Shown: piece after piece, positions 1 to 11,944 of the stretch
How positions within the stretch are numbered: the first letter of the stretch is position 1
Layout: the number at the start of each line of letters is the position of its first letter
NCBI RefSeq assembly: GCF_037975245.1
Contig: NC_092579.1
Span: 16,020,178 to 16,084,177 of the forward strand
Direction of reading: 5' to 3'
Origin: Apostichopus japonicus
Lineage: Eukaryota > Echinodermata > Holothuroidea > Aspidochirotida > Stichopodidae
DNA length: 64,000 nucleotides
Program-made: the position numbers and the translations under genes
The notes under the pieces: model-generated
Databases searched by the model: none
What the model was told of the DNA's origin: nothing
What the model saw: only the letters and a program-made list of their open reading frames with translations

Positions 1-138
1 CATTACTACAACACCATCCATGCACAACTTTCCGTAAATACGGCTTCAAACGCCAGAAATTCGCTGTCAAAGTATTCCCCAGAGACCTCTCGAGCTGCCA
101 CTCGTAAAAAAAAGCAAAGCTGCCCACCGCAGTTCATC

Positions 139-146
139 TGACGTCA
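139..146. promoter_or_regulatory. Palindromic CRE octamer TGACGTCA
   Basis: This is a perfect CREB/ATF consensus palindrome 103 bases upstream of the ATG at 249. A second identical octamer lies at 1235-1242. Function is inferred from sequence only. Confidence 0.3.
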
Positions 147-248
147 TCAAAGGAACCATTTCAGCCAAAGCCGACTCCCCGCTGTTTACCGATACGGCGT
201 TACACAGTTTACTACATGTAACCACAACACTCTTCTCATCAATTGAAA

Positions 249-480
249 ATGTCTTCTCCCGAATCTTCCGATTCAGAGGAAATCTCTCAGGACATTCGTA
301 AGCTTTGACGAAAATTATTTTTTTGAGGAAGAAGAGGAGGAAATAGTTTTCGAGGGTGATGAAGATAATATCGGTGTCTTTCCCTATCAATTGAGCCCCT
401 TGCAGAAGAATTGTAAAACGATCCCGGTGGCCGAGACGCGTTGCTGCCGATCGAAGTCCCCGAGCAGAACGGTTGGACGA
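249..480 (+). pseudogene. Degenerate small acidic protein relic (P2X7-like 'PYxFEP' repeat family, tentative)
   Basis: An ATG at 249 opens a Ser/Glu-rich peptide (MSSPESSDSEE...) that stops at TGA after 20 codons. A shift of frame immediately downstream reads on through a run of glutamates, then IVFEGDEDN and a GVFPYQLSP motif. Acidic N-termini followed by a PYxFEP-like motif are typical of a widespread family of short proteins related to the P2X7 C-terminal region in invertebrates. A GTAAGC within the first segment could also be a splice donor, so a real short first exon is an alternative. The family assignment is from memory of motif style only. Confidence 0.3.
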
Positions 481-929
481 CCCTGAACCGAAACTGGTCG
501 GTTGAGCATAAACAAAACCACCGTTATTAAGACCATCATATGATTTAAATTATCTCGAATGTCGATGATCCTGCTACTTAACTTCGTAGCGAAGCTTCTA
601 GAATTTTGTGTCTTACAGTGCAAGGAAAATGTGACATTCTGTACATTGCAACCCTATAGTACTAGTAGTGGTAACATGGGGTCTAGACCTAACTAATAGA
701 CGTTGTATAACAGGCTAGCCAGTGTAATTGTATCATCCAACTGTTACGTAAAATCACAACACAACGCCAGTTTTACCACAAAAGAAAACTTGCAGATCTA
801 GTATTGATTGTTCTTAAACCAACTGGCTTTAAAATTTGTGCGAAATATTAGGTAACCATAAAAAAAATCGTCATTTGCTGTATCAAGGAGGCCTAGGTTA
901 TGGTCATAACAAGTAATTTGGCAACAGTA

Positions 930-1083
930 TAGGCCTACAGGCACTCGTAACGTTTTGTATGCGTAGTGTTTTGAGCGAGTCGTGTTCAAATTCTTCGATT
1001 TTGTCATCTTTTGGAAAAGCTTGCAGTAGAAATCCGTCTTTACTTGTGGTGGAGCAACCTGATACCACATATCGGCTCGGCAT
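930..1083 (-). pseudogene. THAP zinc-finger domain relic
   Basis: On the minus strand an ATG at 1083 starts MPSRYVVSGCSTTSK, followed by FPKDDK, the standard opening of a THAP C2CH zinc-finger domain (MPxxC...GC...FPKD). THAP domains bind DNA and occur in transcription regulators and P-element-type transposases. Three lesions are visible. The first zinc-ligand cysteine is tyrosine. The frame shifts after FPKDDK. In the shifted frame the expected tryptophan in RRIW is a TGA codon, after which TRLAQNTTHTKR resumes the THAP pattern. I read it as a dead gene or transposon fragment; no catalytic domain is seen nearby. Confidence 0.6.
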
Positions 1084-1234
1084 TTTTAACATTTACGAGA
1101 TAAATTTACGTAAAAACAAACTCCAAACACCAAATCTCAATTACTACGGAGCAATGCAACAGTGTAATGGTGTGTGTTCTCAGACGTTTAAGAATGTAAA
1201 CATAGCGTCTCGGAAGTGAGCTGAGTTCCTCGAC

Positions 1235-1242
1235 TGACGTCA
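1235..1242. promoter_or_regulatory. Palindromic CRE octamer TGACGTCA
   Basis: This is a perfect CREB/ATF palindrome about 150 bases upstream of the minus-strand THAP relic start, in a locally CG-containing stretch. It could be a remnant of that gene's promoter. Confidence 0.3.
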
Positions 1243-1394
1243 CGCCGCGTTACCGTAAATACAACAATTTTTAGAAAGTTTTTATTACCCTCGAATTTTT
1301 GATCGTTTATTCCTCGAGAATGCAAGCTTCGTTTGACACAAATTGGGTATCATTGGAAAGCTACGAGTGTACAGAATACGACGATAAAGAATTT

Positions 1395-1915
1395 TTTTTT
1401 CATTTCATAACCTCTTTAAGGATTTCTATCAACGAAAATCGAAATCACTCAACTGTATTCGTTTTTCATAAGTGTATAGTTCCTCAGAAATGTAATGATC
1501 ACAAAAGATTTATTGTTCTGTGACTAGGCTACGCAACGTACGACTGGTCCCAGAGAGTAGTGGTATTATATTGAGGCTATGTTGGTTATATTTTAGAGAG
1601 TAAAGATTTCCAAATGCTAAGAAAATGTACAAACCTGGGGGGCGGGGGAGGGGGAGGGTGTTAAAGCTTAAAAAAACACAATTTGATCAGTATATACCTG
1701 AAATGTATTCAAATTCATGAGATATGTAACTCTGCTTATCTGCAAAAAGTTTAGGTTGCCTGCTGTATCGTTGCTAGTAATAATTGAAGGTGCGTCAATT
1801 ATAAAGGTTCGTCAATTATTTCGCCTTTACTATATAGTAAAGGCGAAAAACAAAGACAGTTGAGTGATTTCGATTTTGCGTTGATAGACATCCTTAAGTG
1901 CATCAAATTTTGAGC
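1395..1915. repeat. Inverted repeat, about 60-bp arms around a ~390-bp centre
   Basis: The left arm at about 1400-1462 contains TCTATCAACGAAAATCGAAA and TCACTCAACTG. Its reverse complement, with a few changes, occurs at about 1848-1910 (CAGTTGAGTGA...TTCGATTTTGCGTTGATAGA). The arms are imperfect, so it is an old foldback structure or two oppositely inserted copies of one repeat. I see no target-site duplication. Confidence 0.65.
1819..1848. repeat. Perfect 30-bp palindrome
   Basis: TTTCGCCTTTACTAT is followed directly by its exact reverse complement, with no loop. It sits at the inner edge of the right arm of the inverted repeat, so it may be the terminus or junction of that element. It is preceded by a short direct repeat of CGTCAATTAT. 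Confidence 0.75.
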
Positions 1916-2594
1916 CAGCTCATCATGCTACTACTGTACTAGATCATACTTCATAGATGTAATTCTTTACAATTAAGGAATGATCTAGCATAGAGGTTTG
2001 GATCATGGCTACATACGTTATAAGTATTGGATCACGCAGGGAAACTTATCCTGAAATTGTGTTTGCAATTATGCATGAAGACTACAAAGCACAAAAGCTT
2101 CACAAAATCAGATATGTACAGTATACCCGTATATATATGGACTTGGATCTGATAACAAAGTGTGAATGATAGCAGATCTGCTATTTGATTCTTGTTTTTA
2201 TAGTGTTACAGATTTAGGCATATTCCATAGTTTTAATTACATGTTGATAGCTCTTTAGTATTGTGGTAGTTGCCTGTGCATCACACAAAATACAATTAAC
2301 CTGAATGTTTAGTGCTGCTTAATTAGTTCCATTGTGCAAAACGTGTATAAGTGATGTGTACTTATATGTTGCAATCAACAACAATACAAAAAGGTGAGAA
2401 AGGAAGTGACAAAATTGAATGCCGTAAAATCATTAGTAGGCCGCGAGGTCTCTCCCTGTAGAGAAGATAAAGTTTTAAATGAAGATTTAACGATAAAGAC
2501 TTGGGAAGAAAAAAGATGAAAAGCAGAACCAGACATAATTTCATTGCAAAATAACTTTTAATGACCAGTTCCATCACATGTATTCTATCCAAAG

Positions 2595-5500
2595 GATTAG
2601 CATCAGTGGAATTAATCACAAATGAACGCCCAGCTGTTGGTAACTGTTCAGTGGTGCCAAGCAACGGTACTGCTCTGGAGACAGAATTCAATGTCTTCTG
2701 TGAGGATTGGACGGATCCGGACATGCCGCTGAACTACAGATTTGCACAGCGACTGAGGGCCTCGGACGCATGGACGTGGATCTACAGTGGTATGATGAAC
2801 TTTAATTGTTTGTAATTTGAATTTGAACCATAGGTCAAGTAGCTGGTTCAATGATATTACTGTATGTAACCATATAAATCTCATCTACATCAGAGCCAAC
2901 CTTTCTCAGAAGAACAGCAAAAGCCAACCATTGTGTTTGCCTTCACTGCAGTATATGGAAAAGTTTACATCTCAAAAATAAAGCTAACTTCAAACAACCA
3001 ATTCAAAAACTTTAAAAGGAGCTGCCATGGTGTAAAGATGAGGTTTTTAGTCAGAGTATGGAACATAAATTTATCTTTCCCAAGGAAGACTTGCATTGCC
3101 TATAATTAAAATATTCCTTTTAACATTTGTGACATACCAAATGTAATGTCAATTAAAGTAAAAGTTGTTTTTATTTGTTCTTGTTCACAGGTGAAAAAGC
3201 CTACATGGATGCAGCCACTATTTTCCCTCAAGGCTATGAGAGTGAAGACTATCAAGTGTATATTCTTGTCCGAGTCAGTGACTTCATTGGTTCCTATTCA
3301 GATCTTGAAATCAGCGCGCAGGTAAAAATGGACAGCACAGTGCAACATAATTTGTTGTAGTACTTGAAAATGAAAATGAACAAAAAAAGTAATTGAACTA
3401 GTTTTATAATTAAAAATGGAATATTCATTGGTAAGATAAATGATCATTGATATGGTTTCCTCACTGTTTAGAGAAAATATGCATTAATTATCAGTATGTT
3501 TGAACAGTAAAGTTTGCTCGAGGTTGCAGTATTCAAGTAATTGCAGTTGGTGCAGACACAAAGGGATTGCACGTATGACAATTGAGAAATTTGAAGCAAC
3601 AACAAACTTGTTGAGATGGAACGACAAAAAGTGATAACATTGTCTTTTTGCCAGCAGAACTTTTTACACTGATTAAGGGCTTGGGGTGGCAAACTGAAAT
3701 AAGGGTCCTGCTTCTCTTTGTCAAAAGGAAGAGGACCACTCTAGTAACATCAGACAAAGTTGTAAGATAGCAATTGAATCTTGCAAAATTTGAAATTGAT
3801 AAAGGCATTCTAAATTCCAGGTGCATAGTTTTGTAGGATGCATAAAAGAACCATATATAAAGAATACCATCAGCTTGCCTCTTCTCTTTGTTGGAAGTAT
3901 TGAAGGGAGGGGAGGGGGGTAGGAGAGAACCCTGGCCCAAATATTTAGAGAGGTTAGAGGCACAATATACAGACCACTTTGTTATAATCTCGAGTGATTA
4001 ATAAACCTGATATCTTTCCAAGGTTGTACCACCTGCTCTGAGTGAAGCAGCTATGACCGAGAAGCTTCAGAATTTGACCGGGGAGGACAGCCCGATGGCA
4101 GATATGATCGCAGCCGGTGATGCAGCCGGAGCAGCGAATATCGTGGCAGCATGTGCTGGAATGTTGAATGTGGCTGCTTCAACATCTAATGAAGTCGCAA
4201 GGAGAAGAAGGAGAGACATAGAGGATGAGATCCAGGCACTAGGTTTGTCCTTTATTAAAACTTTGATTGCTTCCTTTATTTATATTTCTTTTTGCTTATC
4301 AGTTTTTCCTTAAATTTTGTCTTTTGTAGTGTTTGTGTGTGTGTGTGTGTCTCTTTTACTCTTTGGATTTAATTGAAGATGTATGCTTAAGTTTTATGAA
4401 TATTGTTAAACTTCGTAATATTTCAAAAGGATCATAGTAAGATGTAAAATATTTCTGCATATTTACAATTATGGCAAGACGTGAAACGGAGTTTAAGAGC
4501 TTAAGGGTTGAAAACTGTGAGCAGTTTTAATTAATTAGCTGGATCACTATATCCCGAAAAACTTTATGTTTCATGCTAATAAAGATTTAATACTGATTTA
4601 TTAGTCTGGTGTTTTCAAAGTCACAAACAGTGCTTACATGTGAAGTACTACTTACTCACTATATCTCACTGAACCTCTCTGATTTGAAGGCTGTTTGAGG
4701 CTTCTAGCTGCATGCTATCAATGCTATTCAAGGTGACAATATTGTGCAATGAAAACCTTTTTGGTATTTTGGCTTTTTTTCTGTCTTTCTTGAAGATACT
4801 GCTGAAATGACAGATGAAGAACGGGAAGCTTACATTGCAGAACAGAATCGGCTAGCGGCAGAGGCAGAAGCCGCAGAAGCAGCTGCAAGAGCTGAGCGTG
4901 AAGGGGTGAGTTTGGTGTATTAACTGGCTTACATCGGGGAACTCCTTACCTTGCCGAACACGAAAGGAAGGAAAAACCCTTTCCCAACTTATCCAGGGTG
5001 GAAAAAGGGGTCCCAAAGTGACTAAACAGGAGCAAACTCACCAAAACGTGAGATACAAAGTCTTCAATTGAGCTGAGCGGATGAATTTCTCTCATCAAAA
5101 CCCTCGATGCAGACTTGCAACTGTTCACAGCGCAAGTCACAGGAAAAGCATGACCAGACCAAGGCACCGGATCTGGCCAGATAGAGCTGGCTAGACCGGC
5201 TCCCCTTTGCAGGCTACAGTATAGTTGGTGGTAGCTTTTTTTTGTGAGTTGAGTGCCGATGGCGCCGGAAAATACATAATTAATTTGTCCAGAAGGTAAG
5301 TCGTTCCCTCGTTAGTAGCCCCACTAATCAAGTGGGGAAAATTCAGGGCTGTCAACATTGCTGGGGAGTGACTTAATTAGCTGAATGTTTCAACAGTTTA
5401 AAGTGCTGCGGAGTGACACATCGAAATGTATTCTATAGGGTTGAGGAGCAATTTATGTGAACAGATTACCATTGTGTTGAGGTGTGGAGGTATAGAACCT

Positions 5501-8500
5501 ATCAATGTTTGGGCTGAGGGGTGAACTGGTTTTATGGATCTGTATATAATATTTTAATATGCGCTGAGGGACAAGTTTTCTTTATTAAATGAAGTGTTTG
5601 AGGGCTGATTTGCAAGGAAACTTAATTCACTGAATGTATCAAATTGTGTGTGGGCGTGAGTGTACAGGATGATTCTGGTTTGAAGTAGAAGCAGTGTGTT
5701 TGGGCTGCACATGAATATCATATGATAATTTTGACATAGTTTAGTGTATTGAATGTGTGTTTCTAATGTTTTAGTTAAATTTTATTAAATATATTCAGTG
5801 ACTTAAGTGATAAAACCTTTGAAGCTGAATACGAATGTACAAATATTGAACAAGTCATTATTGTAACTTTGGTTCCAGATGCGAGAGTCCATGGTACAAG
5901 CTTTGTCACTAGCATCACCAAATAACGTTGGTTCCATGAAGCAGATGGCTTCAGCATTTGTACAAGCTACTGCAGAAACTACAGAAATAACAACCTCATC
6001 AGCGGTAAGTCTCATGCATATCCAGTTTGTTGCATAATATTATGCAGAATTCAGTTTGTTCAGCCAGTAGATGTGCAACAGCTTCAGCATGCAGGAAGGC
6101 TTATGCATATTCAGTGTCTTGTATATTCAAATTAAGCCAGTAGATACACAAACTCATCAGGCTTAGTGAAATCTCCTATATATGTACAGGGGTGTGCCCA
6201 GGATTTCCTAAGTGCCGGGTAAACTGATCGCCGTCATGGGGGAGGGGTCTTAGGGGGAGGGGTGTGAGAAAAATTGAGAAAAAATTTGTCGATTTTTTAA
6301 GGGGCTCAGATTACAAATGCTGGCACTTGTGTAGCTTTTTAAGCACATACACAAGTACTAGTTTTGCTAACAATTTACATTTTAAATTTTTTGTAGTGAA
6401 ATATATTACGTAGGCCCAATTTATGTTGAATATATTGTTAGGAATGTGGGGATTTTAGATGAAAATAGTGCTGGGCGGGATTCACAATTTTTAAGACAGT
6501 GCTGGGTGGTAGTTTAGTCATGGGCACATCCCTGTATATATATTCAATTTGCTCTTATTTTTTTGAAGGATGTATTTGAAGGAAATCATATCCCTCTTGT
6601 TCATGGAAATGCCTTTTCTAGAGTCTTGTCATATTCCCTTGCAATTATTATTATTCTTTTTATCTTTCTTTCTATATCTCTTATTTTCAAACCAGTGTTG
6701 GTCGGAACCTTTTGCCTTTTTAAATTTATTTTTGATAGAGTATTTTCTAGATTCGTTCAGCATTTTGCAATATACATGAGTATCATCCATTATAATCTTG
6801 ATCAATCATTTTTCCCTTCCCCTAAAAGGCTAATACCATGGATACTGGGGTGAGGTTCATGAGCTTGTTAACAGAGCAGGCCGATGAAGCTGGACCTGAT
6901 GAAGTGGAGGAATCTGGCAAGGGCATCATGAGTATGATTGGTAAGAAAGACGTTGTGAATATACATGTTAAATTACTATGAAACTGATTGGTTGGAAGGA
7001 GAATATGAATATGCAAATCAATTGTGACAAGTTTGATTGATAAGAATTAAGAAGATAATTAAATGTGCATGTCATGTTATGAGTATGATTGCTATCGTCC
7101 AGGTGGGATAAATTCTTTTTTTTAATCTTTTCTACATGGTATTTTCAGGGCATGCCTCAAAGTGGTTGTGTTGGTAATATGACCATTAAGAACATCATGT
7201 TCTCTATTTAAGGTCCAGATATGTTCAGATATACACTGTCAGCATGGTTGCTTTATAGCCAATGACTGATTGTTTAAGGAGATAACAAGTTTGGTAAAGA
7301 AGCTAGATGTCACGTCTAATAATGTTCGTTATATTAAATCTGCACGTTATGTTACATGTGGTTGATAATTAGGAGATTATTGGAGACGGTTCTTCATAGA
7401 AAGAGTTTGGGCTGGTAACAGGGAGATAATGAATATACGAGTTGTCATGGTTATGATTGGATTGGCATAGGATTGGAGATATATGTTTTTATTTATTTAT
7501 TAATTTTTTTGCAAAACATTGTTCTTTGTAGAAAATGTTAGTTTGTTTGTATCATTACTTACTTCATCCATGGTGTAAATGCTTTGTATTACAGTGTTAC
7601 ACATGCTGTTTTCAAGTGCTTTACATTTTCTTGTCCTGTTGAGTATATCAATGACAATCTCATGCACAAATGCAGCATTAAGGCACTAGCTGTTTCCTTT
7701 TTCATATACTTCTTAAACATATTATGTTATCCTTTCTCAACGACGTAGTTTTTCATGTGTGTTTAATGATTTGTTGTTAACATTCCTTTAAATACAAATT
7801 CAATTTACAGGTAATGCAATGAATGGTGCCAGGGTTAAAGCTTCCTCTGTGATTTCAGCAGCTAATGGAACTGACGACACAGGAGAGGTTGAAGAAATGA
7901 GGCAACTGGTGAGAAAAGACTCTATGAAAACTACCAAGAATGTCCAAAATAATCCTGTCACCAATGATATGTACCTAAATATTGAACATGTCATGACCTA
8001 AATGCCTAGTCGACAAATGACAGCAATTATCTCCCTCCCTCTTTCCTACCTCCCTCCCTCCATCTTCCCTCCCCTCCCTCCCTCTTTCTTCCCTTCCTCT
8101 CTTCTTCCTCCCTCCCTTCTCCGTCTACCTCCTTCCCCTCTCTATTCCCACCCCCCTCTGACTCCTTCCTGTTCCAACCCACCTTCTAACACCTTCCACA
8201 TCCACCTTTTCCATTTAACAAGACCAGTATCCTCTTCTTGTAAAAAACTTCTTGTGGGACTGGTAACTCTTGAAAGGACACCTGGTAAATTCTCAAAACC
8301 TTTTTAAGTGACCCTGAAAGGAATTTTGCTAGGAAATCATTTTAGTGGCCGGTAAGAAATGAAAATGTTTTTATTGATGAATATGATTTATTCTCAACAG
8401 ACAAAAGACCTAAATGCCCAAACTCAGAGTTTGTCTGGAAGTTTAATGGACACAGTGAATACCAACATGGTCACAGGTCAAGCAGCAGTCACTATGGACT

Positions 8501-11500
8501 CCCCATCGTTAAACCTCACAGTGGACAAATCTTTCACGGAAAGCATGACCAACAGTAAGTTTTTGTTTATTTGGATATATGTCACTGAATTGCATACTAC
8601 CATTTTAAAAACAGTCACTTCACTTCAAATTATGAAATAAATATTAATTTGTATACCAAAACATATAATAGTGTTTCCTTACAGCTGGGTGGCATTATTT
8701 GAGAGACTGAAGACATTACAGGCACAAGTGTCATTCATTTTGAGATCCAATCTGTAATAATGATTAGATGAAGACTGCATCGGCCTTTAGTGCAAGCCAT
8801 CCATGTTTGACTAGACTTCCAAAACTATGCATGGCTATTTTGTGCCTGTGCTCCTCCCCCATTCCTGCTTCAGTAATTGCCATCATGCACTTATTCATGT
8901 CCCAATATCTGATGGACCTGCACGTGTCCGATCGGACCGGCCACATGTCACTCAAAATCAAAATACTTAAGCACATGTCTGGCCACATGTCACTCAACAT
9001 CTAAAATACTGTAGCACATGTCTGGCCACGTGTCACTCAAATCTCAAATACCGAAACACATGTCCGGCCACATGTCACTCAAATCTCAAATACTGAAGCA
9101 CATGTCCGGCCACATGTCACTCAAAATCTCAAATACTATAGCACATGTCCGTCCACATGTCACTCAAATCTCAAATACTGAAGCACATGTCCGGCCACAT
9201 GTCACTCAAAATCTCAAATACTATAGCACATGTCCGTCCACATGTCACTCAAATCTCAAATACTGTAGCACATGTCGGGCCATGTGTCACTCAGATCTCA
9301 AATACCGAAGCACATGTCGGGCCACATGTTACTCAAAATCTCAAATACTGAAGCAGGTGAAAGCAACCTGTTCGAACATCATGGCAGTGTAGCTGCGAGA
9401 GATTAAAGGTTTCGATAGAACAGAAACAGACTTCTCAATGCACAAGTATACTATGATCGCAGCACCGCTGTCACTTTGTTGCGTATATAATTTGTCGATT
9501 CGCATCGCTCGTCTCAGATCATCAAATGAAGGTATTTTTGCTAACTACCACGTTTTTATTTCTTTCTCAGAAACCTACGGTAGCGAAGGAGGGTCAGGTT
9601 TTAAGCTGGGAAGGGCTACTTCGTTGTTTGGAAGTGGAAACGATACCACCTTATCAGTCGATGCTCAGGTCAGATGATAAACAATTAAAAAGATACTCTA
9701 GGGATAAATTATTGGGTGGAATATGATGAATGAGGAACTTTCATGTTGCCTGCGTCCTGATTAAATTCGCAGTTTAATCTCTACTTAACTCCCTTGAGAT
9801 TATTGCTAGTTGAAATTGTCACGGTTCTTATAATCACTGACCTTGGAGCAAATATGTGTGATGTCATAGTTGCACGAAATATGTTATGGTTATCGCTTTA
9901 TTTAACATTTCCTCTTCCATATCATTCATAAATAAATTTACATCTGGTGTATATCCTCTTAATAGTAAACATTGTTGGCAACTGGGTGTGGAGATGAAAT
10001 AGAATTGGTAAAGACATGCCACCAAAAGTTGTAAAATTTGCAATAACTTTTAGGAAATGACACTTGCGTCAGGAAAAATGAAAAAAAGAAAAAACGTCGA
10101 AATTTCACACGACTCGTGAGAAAACAATTGACACACTTTCTCACGACTCCCAATGGAAGAGAACGACCCAGAAACGATCGTTCTCATTCTCTGCCAAACA
10201 GGTCGTGATGGAAAAGGATAATTCTCGAACATGGTCTAACAGTTCAACTAGCATTCAGGGCGAGACCGCGTCTCTGAACTTCAGAAATGAAACTGGTGGT
10301 ATCATGATCATCGAGGATCTGGAGGAACCCATCGAGATATGGGTCCGGAGGACCGAGGATCAGGCAGATTTCTCATCGATTCCGACCCTGGTGAACGTGA
10401 CAACTCCAGTTTACGAAGAGATGATCATTCATATCATCGGTGAGGTTCAGAAACTATCTGAAGAATACAAAGTGATACATACTGTCCATTGGAATTAAGG
10501 GACCTCCTCCCCCCTCCCTCTCTGACTCTAGTATGCAAGACCCCCCTCTCTCTGACCCTAGTATGCAAGAAAGGCCAAAATAACGGTCACTCATGTTTCA
10601 ACAAAGAGAGGCAATTGTCGTGAAAAGTGAAATACTGTATTTAATCAGGTCGTCCACAGGATTATGTAGTCGATGAAAGTCCCAAAATTTTGCCTCCATC
10701 AATTTATATATGATTTATTAGAAGTGAGGGTTACATGCAGGCCAAGGTTTCCAAAGTTTAAACAGCCCTATGTGCAGCAGCATGACAGCTCAGAAACTTA
10801 CTTGATTCTCCAGGGATAAGTTTGCTTTAATAAATGAAGTGTTTGAGGGCTGAACTTGCAAGTAAAATTAATTCACTGAATGTATCAACTTGTAAATTTT
10901 TTTGAAGGGCAGTTGATTTTCAAAGCAGTTCCCCTGCCCCCCCCTCCCTTTTTCCAGAAAGTGTGTTTGTCTTCACTGTGAGTCTTCTATGTATGTGAAT
11001 AACTCTAGTCCTACTAATGGCTAGAGCTATATGTACACTACCTCTTGATCATACAGGTGTCAATCAACTTCAGACCAGAATCAACATCCCACTGTATATT
11101 ATACTAGAAGGTATTGTAGTTATGCTGACCGTACAGGGTTTGGTGCTGTATTCCATGCCCTAGAGAAAAAATTCATAGTTATATTTATGTGGTATATTGT
11201 TTTTGATTTACATTTTTTCCCCTTCCATTTCCACAACCATTAGATGTGTCCTTATATTGAGAATGGGTATAGGGTTATGCAGTCGTGTTAGAAAAAGCAT
11301 AAATACTAATTAACCCTGCAAGGAGCATGTCCGTTCTTTTCCCTCATTTAATCTTTCCCAATTCCCTTTACTTTAAAATTGGTATTAGGTCAGATTGGTA
11401 CTGTGCTTTGAAATGGATTTGCATAAAGGTTTAGTATTTCACTCCTGACGTTAAGTTTTGTATTTCCTCCCCGACGACCATTAGATGTGGCTCCATACTC

Positions 11501-11768
11501 AAGTCTCCACCTAGAGGTTAAAGCCAAAGAATGGAACGGGACCCGAGCTGATAATGTTACCTTTAACGTATACATCAGGATTGGCAAGGCCCCAACCATT
11601 GACATCTATGACTTCAACTGTACCCTTCCACACCGATACGAAGCCTGGGAATTGGTGAATAGGTCCGTCGACGAGTTTCCCGAACCAAACACGTGCTTCA
11701 TGAGTAACACCCTGTTAGACAGGTACATATGACCTGACAAATCTGCTATATCTATATAGATACATACA

Positions 11769-11820
<52 letters not shown>

Positions 11821-11823
11821 GTT

Positions 11824-11876
<53 letters not shown>

Positions 11877-11879
11877 GTT

Positions 11880-11944
<65 letters not shown>

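Larger units (their letters stand above)
1..2594. other. Gene-poor left flank, probably intron or 5' flank of the polycystin-like gene
   Basis: I find no exon here that continues the reading frame of the downstream polycystin-like gene. The first recognised exon at 2595 opens in the middle of a codon (phase 1), so coding exons must lie further left. The stretch holds two degraded coding relics (249-480 and 930-1083), two palindromic CRE octamers, and a long inverted repeat (1395-1915). From 1920 to 2590 I see only AT-rich unique-looking sequence. Confidence 0.6.
2595..9668 (+). other. Polycystin-like gene: REJ-like end and extracellular stem (exons 1-9)
   Basis: Exons 1-2 carry [20 protein letters not shown] and [15 protein letters not shown], the pattern found toward the C-terminal side of REJ modules in polycystin-1-like proteins. 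Exon 3 is alanine-rich and ends with five consecutive arginines (residues 168-172), a candidate furin-type site. Exon 4 is an Ala/Glu-rich helix ([14 protein letters not shown]). Exons 5-9 are Ser/Thr/Asn-rich with several N-glycosylation sequons such as NGT, NLT and NDT, as expected for an ectodomain linker leading into the GAIN fold. Small exons of 98-154 bases dominate. Confidence 0.75.

Noticed and set aside
2561-2815. ATG at 2561 as the start of the polycystin-like gene
   Set aside because: The protein would begin in the middle of a REJ-like region, there is no signal peptide, and an acceptor AG at 2593-2594 precedes the homologous segment.
8002-8307. Pro/Ser-rich 101-codon frame
   Set aside because: Direct product of the intronic CCCT tract.
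9018-9392. Frames encoding repeated [14 protein letters not shown] peptides
   Set aside because: Translation of the 42-bp intronic minisatellite in intron 8.
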